A model generated the notes under the pieces. That model was not told the DNA's origin. It saw nothing but the letters and a program-made list of their open reading frames with translations, and made no database searches. Positions 1-5,947 of a DNA stretch of 6,119 nucleotides are shown here, one piece after another; position 1 is the stretch's first letter, and the number at the start of each line of letters is the position of its first letter. Source of the DNA: PWXP01 sp964487655 (GTDB lineage Bacteria; Planctomycetota; Planctomycetia; Pirellulales; Thermoguttaceae); the NCBI GenBank assembly GCA_964487655.1, contig CAZASB010000290.1:1-6119 (forward strand), written 5' to 3'. Position numbers and translations under genes: made by a program.

Positions 1-4
1 CGTT

Positions 5-9
5 AGGAG
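5..9 (+). promoter_or_regulatory. Shine-Dalgarno site for the sigma factor TTG start
   Basis: AGGAG lies 7 nt upstream of a TTG codon at 17-19 and is the main reason for choosing that start. The frame stays open to the left edge of the window, so an earlier start cannot be excluded. No ATG is available in this frame before residue 25. Confidence 0.5.
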
Positions 10-16
10 TACTGCT

Positions 17-1597
17 TTGTACGACGCAATACTGGAAGACCTGGAAGATCGTTCATCCAACTCCCGCGAAGAAATCGGCCTTGGCTTGATGGACTCCGAT
101 GGGGATGAGTCCAACGTGGAGACGGGGAAGTTGGACGAAGATTCTGACGGCGACGATGAGTCGGATGCCGAATTGGACGCTGGCACCGACGACCTCTTGC
201 TCCGCGAAGAGGAAGAGTCGTGGTCGGACGACCCCGTGCGCATGTACCTGACGCAAATGGGCGAGATCCCATTGCTTGCCCGCCAGGAAGAAATTGCCCT
301 AGCCAAGCGTATCGAGATCAGTCGCGCCAAGTTCCGACGGAAGGTGCTCGAATGCGACTTCGTCATGCGAACGGCGGTGAAGGTGCTGCGCCGCGTTCAT
401 TTCGGTGAATTACCATTCGACCGCACTGTGCAGGTTTCCGTAACCGACCAGCTCGAGAAGCATCAGATTCTCGGTCGGCTCCCAATCAACCTGCGCACCC
501 TGGAAACGCTCATCAAGCGGAACCATCGCGACTACCAAATTGCCACGAGCAAGTCGCGTCCGCGGGTTGAGCGTCGGGCGGCATGGCGTCGCCTGGGCCG
601 TCGCCGCCGCCGTGCGGTCCGACTCATTGAGGAGTTGGGCCTGCGCAATCAGCGTATCGAGCCGATGTTCAAGACGCTCCAAGAGTTCAGCCAGCGGGTA
701 GACGAGCTTCAGGCGCGCATTCGCGATCACCGGAACAATTCAGCCGTTCACGGGTGGGCGCGTCGCCGCGAGCCGTGGCGGGTCGAGTACCGGAACATTC
801 TCCGCGCGACTCAGGAAACGCCCACCAGCCTCCGCAACCGCGTGAAGTATCTCGAGTCGATCTATTCCGAATACCAAGAGGCCAAGCGCGGTCTCTCCGA
901 AGGCAACCTTCGTTTGGTCGTCTCCATCGCCAAGAGGTATCGCAACCGCGGCCTGAGCTTCCTCGACTTGATCCAAGAAGGCAATGCCGGTCTGATGCGC
1001 GCGGTCGATAAGTTCGAGTATCGCCGCGGCTTCAAGTTTTGCACCTACGCCACCTGGTGGATTCGCCAAGCTATTACCCGGGCCGTGGCTGATCAGAGCC
1101 GGACCATTCGCATTCCGGTCCACATGGTCGAAACCATGTCGCGCGTACGGAATGTATCGCGCGCCTTGCTGCAAAAGCTTGGCCGCGAACCGACGATCGA
1201 GGAAACTGCCCGCGCCGCCGAAACCTGTGTGGACGAAGCCCGGCGCGTCCTGGCCATGAGCCGCTATCCGATCAGCCTCGACCGCCCGGTGGGGAACAGC
1301 GAGGACAGCCAATTCGGCGACCTACTGCCCGACGGTGGTGTTCGCGCCCCGGCCAGCGGCGCCACGCAAGGGATGCTGCGCGGCCGAATCGCGAAGGTGC
1401 TTAAGACGCTCAGCTACCGCGAGCGGGAGATCATCAAGCTGCGATACGGCCTCGGCGACGGCTACAGCTACACGCTCGAAGAAGTGGGACACATTTTCAA
1501 AGTGACCCGCGAACGTATCCGCCAGATCGAAGCCAAGGCCGTCCGGAAGCTCCAGCAACCCGGCCGAAGCCAAGACCTGGTCGGATTCCTGGATTGA
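17..1597 (+). CDS. rpoD: RNA polymerase sigma-70 family factor, RpoD/SigA-like (planctomycete type)
   Basis: Promoter-recognition subunit of RNA polymerase, 526 aa from the TTG start. Residues 1-68 are strongly acidic (runs of D/E) and no recognisable region 1.1 is present. Region 1.2 begins near residue 71 (DDPVRMYL). Residues about 105-285 form a basic spacer, including an Arg cluster near 186-202 (RRAAWRRLGRRRRRAVR). Region 2 runs from about residue 294 (SEGNLRLVVSIAKRYRNRG), through the core-binding FLDLIQEGN near 315-323, to the -10 recognition segment CTYATWWIRQAITRA from 342. Region 3 follows. Region 4 starts at YREREIIKLRYGL (467-479), with the -35 helix-turn-helix around TLEEVGHIFKVTRERIRQIEAKA (486-508). 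All core motifs are intact, so it should be functional. Because region 1.1 is missing and planctomycetes carry several RpoD-like factors, it may be a group 2 factor rather than the sole housekeeping one; the symbol is a family label. It stands alone and converges on the ubi operon. Confidence 0.93.
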   Translation: MYDAILEDLEDRSSNSREEIGLGLMDSDGDESNVETGKLDEDSDGDDESDAELDAGTDDLLLREEEESWSDDPVRMYLTQMGEIPLLARQEEIALAKRIEISRAKFRRKVLECDFVMRTAVKVLRRVHFGELPFDRTVQVSVTDQLEKHQILGRLPINLRTLETLIKRNHRDYQIATSKSRPRVERRAAWRRLGRRRRRAVRLIEELGLRNQRIEPMFKTLQEFSQRVDELQARIRDHRNNSAVHGWARRREPWRVEYRNILRATQETPTSLRNRVKYLESIYSEYQEAKRGLSEGNLRLVVSIAKRYRNRGLSFLDLIQEGNAGLMRAVDKFEYRRGFKFCTYATWWIRQAITRAVADQSRTIRIPVHMVETMSRVRNVSRALLQKLGREPTIEETARAAETCVDEARRVLAMSRYPISLDRPVGNSEDSQFGDLLPDGGVRAPASGATQGMLRGRIAKVLKTLSYREREIIKLRYGLGDGYSYTLEEVGHIFKVTRERIRQIEAKAVRKLQQPGRSQDLVGFLD

Positions 1598-1603
1598 CCC
1601 GGA

Positions 1604-2290
1604 TCAGCCGCCCCAACGCTCGATGAGCTGATTGGGAATCTGGAGTTGGTCCAGGATGCGAGCGACGATGAAGTCCACCAAGTCGCGAATCGATTTTACT
1701 CCGTGGTAGAAGCCGGGCATGGCAGGCAGCATGACGGCCCCTGCCTGCACGGCGCGACGCATGTTCTCAATCTGTGTGATCGAAAGGGGCGCCTCGCGCG
1801 GGACGAGGATGAGTGTGCGGCGCTCCTTCAGGTGGACCTCGGCCGCGCGATGGATCAGGTTTGCGCAGGTACCGTTGACAATCGCACTGAGCGTTCCGCC
1901 GGAGCACGGGCAGATGACCATCCCGTCCGTCAGAAACGATCCGCTGGCGATGGCCGCCATGCTGTCGCGGTAGTGATGGTAGGCCAAGACGCCAGGCTTC
2001 CCCGACGCCACGGCCAGCACGTTGCTCGACTCGCTCGATATTCCCGAAAGCGACCGCAACTTCTGGAGCTTCGCGTCCTTCAGGATCGAGCCGGTGTCGA
2101 GCATCAACTGCGACTCTTGGAAATAGTCGAGGTCGACCGCAACGTCAAGTTCCTGCTTCAGCACGCCTTGCGCGGCCCCGCTGATGGTCAAGTGAACGTC
2201 GGCGCCGGTGGCCAATAGGGCTTCGAGCAATCGGACGGCGTAGGGCGCGCCGCTCCCTCCGGTAATGGCAACCACGACATTGCGTCTCAT
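1604..2290 (-). CDS. ubiX: Flavin prenyltransferase UbiX (MqnM-like)
   Basis: Attaches a dimethylallyl group to reduced FMN to make prenylated FMN, the cofactor of UbiD-family (de)carboxylases; cytosolic. It has 228 aa. Seen: N-terminal flavin loop TGGSGAPY (10-17), S37, IASGSF (114-119), PCSGGTLSAIVNG (128-140), LKERR (154-158), VPREAPLS (163-170), and C-terminal PGFYHG and ERWGG. Against Pseudomonas aeruginosa UbiX as I remember it, the active-site residues S15, S39, R122, K129, R139, E140, Y169, R185 and W200 all have counterparts: S13, S37, R148, K155, R165, E166, Y195, R211 and W226. The C-terminal shift is a constant 26 residues. The protein carries about 28 extra residues between S37 and S116. 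It is the last gene of the operon. Its ATG overlaps the ubiE stop (ATGA), which suggests translational coupling. Its stop is 6 nt from the convergent sigma gene stop, leaving no room for a separate terminator. Confidence 0.93.
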   Translation of the reverse strand: MRRNVVVAITGGSGAPYAVRLLEALLATGADVHLTISGAAQGVLKQELDVAVDLDYFQESQLMLDTGSILKDAKLQKLRSLSGISSESSNVLAVASGKPGVLAYHHYRDSMAAIASGSFLTDGMVICPCSGGTLSAIVNGTCANLIHRAAEVHLKERRTLILVPREAPLSITQIENMRRAVQAGAVMLPAMPGFYHGVKSIRDLVDFIVARILDQLQIPNQLIERWGG

Positions 2291-3003
2291 TTCTCACCCA
2301 CGTACAGAGTACTGACGCCGAACGTAAAGGGGCGGAACCACACGTCGCGCAAACCGGCCGCGCGCATGCGTTCGGCCAATGCCTGACCTTCAGGGAAGGC
2401 ACCCACGCTGGCCGGGAGGTAATTGTACGCCGCCTCCTCGTTGCGAGCCACCGCCTGCCCAATCCAGGGCAACAGCCGCCGAAAGTACCATCGGTAAAGT
2501 GGGCCAATCGGCCATGCCGAAGCCATGGAGAATTCGAGCACGGCCACGCGGCCCCTCGGACGGCACACACGCGACATCTCGGCAAGCCCGGCCTCCATAT
2601 CGGCCATATTCCGCAGCCCGAACGCCACACTCACCAACTGAAACATATCGTCCGGGAACGGCAGCCGCAGGGCATCGGCCTCGACCAGGTCCACCCGGCC
2701 CCGATCGCCTAGCCGCCGGCACTTTCCACTTGCCACGGCCAACATGGGGCGGCAGAAATCGGCACCGACAATCCTCACGGCCTCGTCGCTCGCCCGCCGG
2801 TAGGCCAGCGCGAGATCGGCCGTGCCGGTGCATACGTCGAGAATAGGCTCGGTCCCGCGCGGCGGCGCCAACCGCACCGCTCGTCGACGCCACCACCGGT
2901 CGATCGACAGCGAAAGCAGATGATTGACCAAGTCATACCGGGGCGCTATCTGCCCGAACATCCGCCGAACTCGCAATGCCGATTTATCGACCGCGTTTGC
3001 CAT
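2287..3003 (-). CDS. ubiE: Demethylmenaquinone methyltransferase UbiE/MenG
   Basis: SAM-dependent C-methyltransferase acting on demethylmenaquinol (or the ubiquinone-pathway equivalent), usually the last step of quinone synthesis. It has 238 aa, close to the family norm. Seen: N-terminal family motif VRRMFGQIAPRYDLVNHLLSL (from residue 12), SAM motif I ILDVCTGTADLAL (54-66), acidic motif II GADF (80-83), EADALRLPFPDD (108-119), FGLRNM (128-133), and the second UbiE signature RVCRPRGRVAVLEFS (145-159). A C-terminal block LLPWIGQ...YNYLPASV...FP.G follows. The classical first signature has His where this protein has D35, which is a tolerated variation. It sits between the ubiD-like gene (12-nt gap) and ubiX (4-nt ATGA overlap). 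If the organism lacks ubiquinone, as planctomycetes generally do, the substrate is demethylmenaquinol and the name menG or mqnG would suit equally. Confidence 0.94.
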   Translation of the reverse strand: MANAVDKSALRVRRMFGQIAPRYDLVNHLLSLSIDRWWRRRAVRLAPPRGTEPILDVCTGTADLALAYRRASDEAVRIVGADFCRPMLAVASGKCRRLGDRGRVDLVEADALRLPFPDDMFQLVSVAFGLRNMADMEAGLAEMSRVCRPRGRVAVLEFSMASAWPIGPLYRWYFRRLLPWIGQAVARNEEAAYNYLPASVGAFPEGQALAERMRAAGLRDVWFRPFTFGVSTLYVGEK

Positions 3004-3015
3004 CGTCGCTCTCGT

Positions 3016-4467
3016 TCACTCGAAACCCAGTTTGTATTCGGGCCATCGGGCCGTCACTTTCCGCGCGATTTCCTCGCCGATATCGGCCGGTTGCGAGGCC
3101 AAACCGGCGCATTCACCGGGCAGGTTGCGCGTAGCGTCCAGCGCCATGCGCTGTGGCATCGCGCCGCCGGAGACCACCGGGTCGATCGGGTCGGGCGGCC
3201 CCCCACCCATAACCACGTCGCGTCCTGGATCGAAGTGCAACGCGAGGGCGCGCTCCACCGCGGCCGCGTCGCGCACGTCCACCTCGGCATCGACCACCAC
3301 CATGACTCGCGCGAACCGCAGCCAATGCGATCCCCAGGCGGCATGGATCGCGCTGAGCGGCTGCCCAGCGTAACGCTTCTCGATGGCCACAACCGCCACA
3401 TGCCGCGACGCGCCGACCGGCCGCAAGTCGTAGTCGGTCAGCCCGGGAATGGAAAGCCTCGCAATCGGCAGCATGATGCGCGCCATGGTCCGCCGCATGA
3501 CGCTTTCCTCGTTTGGCGGCAGGCCGGGCACTAGGGCTTGAAACACGGGATTCGCCCGCTCCGTCATGGCCGTCACATGGACGATCGGCCCGCGACCGGC
3601 TGGTCGATAGTAACCTGTCGACGCGGCCAACGGCCCGACCTCGCCCCACGGCTCCGAAGGAGCGATGTGCCCTTCGAGGACCAGTTCGGCCTCGGCGGGT
3701 ACGTGCAACTCAACGCTTCGGCATTTGACCACATCGATCGGCTTCTGGTGCAAAAGGGCGGCAAGACGGCACACGTCGGTGCCCGGTGATGGCATTGACG
3801 CGGCGAGCGACAGCAGCGGGTCGCCGCCTATCACCACGGCCAGCGGCATCGTCTGCCGGCGGCGTGCGTATTCGGCCACAATGCGGGCCGGCTCGTCGTG
3901 ATCGTCCAGGCACGCGACCAACTGAGTTCGGTCGACCATTTCGAGCGGGCACCGGCCGGTCACCAATTGGCCCGTAGTCGGGTCGATCGTCAGCAGAATT
4001 CCGCCGGTCATCGACAGCCGCGGCTCGGCCGGCGCGGCCTCGAGCAGGGGCAGCCGCGCCAGATCGACATCCTCCCCAAGCCGCACCACCTGCTGGCACG
4101 CGCCGGCGCGGACCACGCGCGGAGGCAGCGACTCCATGGCGGCCACATAGGGTGGGGTCTTCAGTCGCTCGAACCAGCCTTCGGGTTGCTCAGGGTGAAC
4201 GAGCCCCTCCAATCGGGCAGCAACCTCGTCGATCGTGTCGATCCCTAGGGCTAGGCAGATGCGCGACTCCGTGCCGAGAAGATTCGCCACAAGAGGGATG
4301 CCACTGCCCCGAATGGAACCGAAACACAGCGCCGGGCCACCTCGAAACGCCGTGCGCCGGACGATTTCGGCGGTCTCCAGGACCGGGAGTACTTCACTCT
4401 CGACCCGCGCCAGCTCGCCCGCCTGATCTAATCGCTCCAGAAAGTCAGCCAATCGACGGAACCCCAT
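3016..4467 (-). CDS. UbiD-family decarboxylase-like protein with a non-canonical active site
   Basis: UbiD enzymes reversibly decarboxylate aromatic or unsaturated acids using prenylated FMN and a divalent metal. This 483-aa protein has normal family length and landmarks: start MGFRRLADFLERLDQAGEL, MTGGILLTIDPTTG, PLAVVIGGDP, PIDVVKCRSVELHVPAEAELVLEG (about 243-266), STGYYRP (283-289) and HVTAMT. Key sites are altered compared with Aspergillus niger Fdc1 as I remember it. Metal ligand N168 aligns with V169, catalytic R173 with P174 (GRCPLE where UbiDs have G-x-YR-x-Q), metal ligand E233 with V232, and E282 falls in GPLAAS where canonical proteins read GPFGD/E. E276 may match E277, and H190 may match H191. 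Function is therefore uncertain: true decarboxylation may be lost or changed. It is the first gene of the operon with ubiE and ubiX. No strong Shine-Dalgarno precedes the ATG, which is supported by the conserved N-terminus. The family assignment is sure; activity as UbiD/MqnL is not. Confidence 0.88.
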   Translation of the reverse strand: MGFRRLADFLERLDQAGELARVESEVLPVLETAEIVRRTAFRGGPALCFGSIRGSGIPLVANLLGTESRICLALGIDTIDEVAARLEGLVHPEQPEGWFERLKTPPYVAAMESLPPRVVRAGACQQVVRLGEDVDLARLPLLEAAPAEPRLSMTGGILLTIDPTTGQLVTGRCPLEMVDRTQLVACLDDHDEPARIVAEYARRRQTMPLAVVIGGDPLLSLAASMPSPGTDVCRLAALLHQKPIDVVKCRSVELHVPAEAELVLEGHIAPSEPWGEVGPLAASTGYYRPAGRGPIVHVTAMTERANPVFQALVPGLPPNEESVMRRTMARIMLPIARLSIPGLTDYDLRPVGASRHVAVVAIEKRYAGQPLSAIHAAWGSHWLRFARVMVVVDAEVDVRDAAAVERALALHFDPGRDVVMGGGPPDPIDPVVSGGAMPQRMALDATRNLPGECAGLASQPADIGEEIARKVTARWPEYKLGFE

Positions 4468-4560
4468 GTCGATTATTGTAGAGTTGTCGTGAACGACGGA
4501 CAGGGGACCCGCCCCGCGCGAGCGACTTCGGCCACGAAACCCCCGCTTCAGGAGTAGACA
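4468..4560. promoter_or_regulatory. Divergent intergenic region between the ubiD-like gene and comB
   Basis: These 93 nt must hold the promoters for both divergent units. On the minus strand a good -10-like hexamer TACAAT (4480-4475) lies only 7 nt before the ubiD-like ATG; the matching -35 at 17-nt spacing (CTGTCC, 4503-4498) is weak. If this promoter is used, the transcript would be leaderless or nearly so. A 12-bp inverted repeat GTCGT-GA-ACGAC (4486-4497) sits in the spacer of that putative promoter and could be an operator, but it is short. On the plus strand AGGAG (4550-4554) stands 6 nt before the comB ATG. I see no convincing plus-strand promoter hexamers. Confidence 0.35.
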
Positions 4561-5328
4561 ATGCCACCTCTTTTACACGTTTACGCCTTGCCGCATCTTG
4601 TTCAGCCTAAAGAGATGGCCGGCGGCACGGCTGTTGTGATTGATGTCTTGCGCGCGACCACGACAATCTGCCATGCCGTGGCGGCTGGTGTCGAAGAGAT
4701 CATTCCGTGCCTCGAAGTCGAGGAGGCGTTGGCCGTGGCCAAGTCGCTCTCCGGCAAGGTCGTCCTGGGCGGAGAGCGCGGGGGCCTGCCCATTGAGGGG
4801 TTCGATCTGGGCAACTCGCCCCGCGAATATACGCCTGACCGACTCGACGGCGCGACGCTCGTCTTCACCACCACCAACGGCACGCGCGCCATGCACCATG
4901 CTAGCAGGGCGCCCCGCGTGCTGCTGGCCGCGTTCGTCAACGTATCCGCCGTAGTCCAAGCCTTGCTGGAGGAACCGCAGGTGTACATCTTGTGCGCGGG
5001 CACGTGCGATCAGTACAGCGAGGACGACGTCCTGCTGGCCGGTATGCTGGTCGAGCGGCTGGAGCGTGCCGGAGGATTCAGCTACGCGCAGAACGCGCAG
5101 GCCGCCACCGCCCGCGAGTACTGGCTCCATAGCTTCGCCGAGCCCAAGGCCATGGGTGCCGAGCCCCTGGAGCCCGAACTGCTCGTGCCGAAGCTCCGCT
5201 TGAGCGCCGGTGGGCGGAACCTCGTTGCCGTGGGCATGGAAGACGACCTGATCGACGCCGCCCAAATCGATCGGTTCGACTGCGCGCCCGAATACTATCC
5301 GGCCACGGGCCGCATTCGTCCATCCTAG
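4561..5328 (+). CDS. comB: 2-phosphosulfolactate phosphatase family protein (ComB)
   Basis: In methanogens ComB is a Mg-dependent phosphatase converting 2-phospho-3-sulfolactate to 3-sulfolactate in coenzyme M synthesis. Bacterial homologues are common, often without known CoM use. It has 255 aa, near the family length. Seen in order: AVVIDVLRATTTI (24-36), EVEEA (52-56), GERGGLPIEGFDLGNSP (71-87), LVFTTTNGTRAM (100-111), AAFVNVSAVVQALL (123-136), and LCAGTCDQYSEDDVLLAG (144-161), whose acidic residues are typical of the metal site. The C-terminal part is more variable and ends in DRFDCAPEYYPATGRIRPS. The ATG is supported by AGGAG 6 nt upstream. No signal peptide or membrane segment is seen, so it is probably cytosolic. 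It is the only plus-strand gene in this part of the window, and its stop lies 1 nt from the stop of the convergent minus-strand tail. No comA, comC or sulfolactate-metabolism gene is in view, so its physiological substrate here is open. Confidence 0.9.
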   Translation: MPPLLHVYALPHLVQPKEMAGGTAVVIDVLRATTTICHAVAAGVEEIIPCLEVEEALAVAKSLSGKVVLGGERGGLPIEGFDLGNSPREYTPDRLDGATLVFTTTNGTRAMHHASRAPRVLLAAFVNVSAVVQALLEEPQVYILCAGTCDQYSEDDVLLAGMLVERLERAGGFSYAQNAQAATAREYWLHSFAEPKAMGAEPLEPELLVPKLRLSAGGRNLVAVGMEDDLIDAAQIDRFDCAPEYYPATGRIRPS

Positions 5329-5329
5329 C

Positions 5330-5683
5330 CTATGCCACGGCTTCGGCCGATTGCCACACTTGCTCCGTGAACACTTGCAGCAGGGGGATAGCTTCCGTCC
5401 CTTCAGTTTCCGTTTCTTCAGCCTGTCGCAATCCGGGCGCGGGGCGGTCTGGATCAAGCGGAGTGGATTCAGGCCTCATGCTCTCGGCAGTACGGTCCGC
5501 ACCGGCTTGAGCGGCTGTGGGGGCCACACCGGAAGGCGAACCTTCTGCCGAGCCGCCCAACGCGCCGCGAAGAACGTCATGCAAATGGTCTGGCGCGACG
5601 GTTGCTGGCGCGACGGTTGCAGGCGCATCCTCCTCGTTTGCCGCGGTGACCTGCGCAGGCGGACCGGTTGCTTGCGGTTTATC
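5330..5683 (-). pseudogene. Severed Pro/Ala-rich 3' end of the substrate-binding-protein gene
   Basis: An open minus-strand frame of 117 codons runs from GAT-AAA at 5683 to TAG at 5332-5330, with a TGA just upstream at 5695-5693 inside the inserted element. The product would be low in complexity and rich in Pro, Ala, Glu and Thr. It starts DKPQATGPPAQVTAANEED, contains PATVA twice, and ends IPLLQVFTEQVWQSAEAVA. I recognise no domain. The key evidence is context: removing the two inverted-repeat elements to the right joins this frame exactly to the C-terminus of the partial gene at 5944-6119 (...AAAYGPA-DKPQAT...). I read it as the former C-terminal extension of that gene, now separated by a stop. 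A TTG at 5584 could in theory start a shorter 84-aa product, but no good ribosome site supports it. Whether the tail was ever functional is unknown. Confidence 0.55.
5591..5620 (-). repeat. 15-bp tandem repeat, two copies, encoding PATVA units
   Basis: TGGCGCGACGGTTGC occurs twice back to back (5591-5605 and 5606-5620), followed by the partial unit AGGCGCA. On the minus strand each unit encodes five residues (GCA ACC GTC GCG CCA, cyclically PATVA). The period is a multiple of three, which fits a coding Pro/Ala-rich linker. Confidence 0.85.
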
Positions 5684-5860
5684 CCGGATTATTCATCTAC
5701 GTAGGGTGGGTCAAGGTCGCGTAGATCGTTGGTGGGTCCGCACAAGCCGCAACCGAGCTGATTTATGGCCGCCCGCCTGGGAAGACGTCGACAATAGCGA
5801 CCGATGACCCACCAAAGAAGCGGCTTGTTTGACCCACCCTACCTATCATGAATAATCCGG
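5684..5860. mobile_element. 177-bp MITE-like inverted-repeat element with 6-bp target duplication
   Basis: Outer perfect 13-bp inverted repeats: CCGGATTATTCAT (5684-5696) and ATGAATAATCCGG (5848-5860). Five nt further in on each side comes a second perfect arm, GTAGGGTGGGTCAA (5701-5714) with TTGACCCACCCTAC (5829-5842). Inside are two more pairs: TTGGTGGGTC (5729-5738) with GACCCACCAA (5806-5815), and ACAAGCCGC (5742-5750) with GCGGCTTGT (5820-5828). It is flanked by TTTATC (5678-5683 and 5861-5866); the direct repeat can be read as CGGTTTATCC if bases of the terminal repeat are included, so the exact ends are ambiguous by a few bases. The period is 183 bp, a multiple of three. No transposase is encoded, so it is non-autonomous. 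Terminal repeats plus a target duplication suggest mobilisation by a DDE transposase acting in trans. The GTAGGGTGGGTC arms look like a dispersed repeat family, which a genome search would settle. Confidence 0.8.
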
Positions 5861-5872
5861 TTTATCCGCCGG

Positions 5873-5947
5873 GTAACCGTTCACGGGGCGGCGCAGGCAG
5901 TTTTCGCTGCTAAATGCGAAGGGGACAGTCCCCCTGTGAACGGTTAC
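5873..5947. mobile_element. 75-bp miniature inverted-repeat element with 8-bp target duplication
   Basis: Perfect 12-bp terminal inverted repeats GTAACCGTTCAC (5873-5884) and GTGAACGGTTAC (5936-5947) are flanked by an exact 8-bp direct repeat TCCGCCGG (5865-5872 and 5948-5955). A subterminal near-palindrome GGGGACAGTCCCC (5921-5933) lies beside the right arm, and a shorter G-run lies beside the left arm. It has no coding capacity. On the minus strand the right terminal repeat contributes the TAA that ends the neighbouring reading frame. Its left duplication overlaps by 2 bp the right duplication of the 177-bp element, so the two elements sit almost next to each other. It is probably a non-autonomous element or a short dispersed repeat family; the responsible transposase is not visible. 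Confidence 0.78.

Noticed and set aside
1598..1603. Terminator between the convergent sigma and ubiX genes
   Set aside because: The gap is only 6 nt and I see no hairpin with a T-run around it on either strand.
1646..2218. Plus-strand open frame (190 codons) over ubiX
   Set aside because: Antisense shadow of a well-supported ubiX; low-complexity translation and no ribosome site.
2390..2896. Alternative minus-strand frame inside ubiE
   Set aside because: Same-strand shifted frame; Gly/Arg/Ala-rich translation without motifs, while the ubiE frame is motif-complete.
4573..5457. Long minus-strand open frame (294 codons) opposite comB
   Set aside because: It is antisense to a gene with complete ComB motifs, and the translation shows no recognisable domain. 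Long opposite-strand frames are expected in GC-rich coding DNA.
5517..5807. Plus-strand open frame running into the 177-bp element
   Set aside because: It is opposite the Pro/Ala-rich tail, runs across an insertion border, and has no ribosome site or family motif.
5921..5933. GGGGACAGTCCCC as an intrinsic terminator
   Set aside because: The arms are short with a one-base centre, no T-run follows on either strand, and it is part of the 75-bp element.
5684..5947. CRISPR array or a single composite transposon
   Set aside because: There are no evenly spaced direct repeats. The two units have different ends and separate target duplications, so they are two independent insertions.
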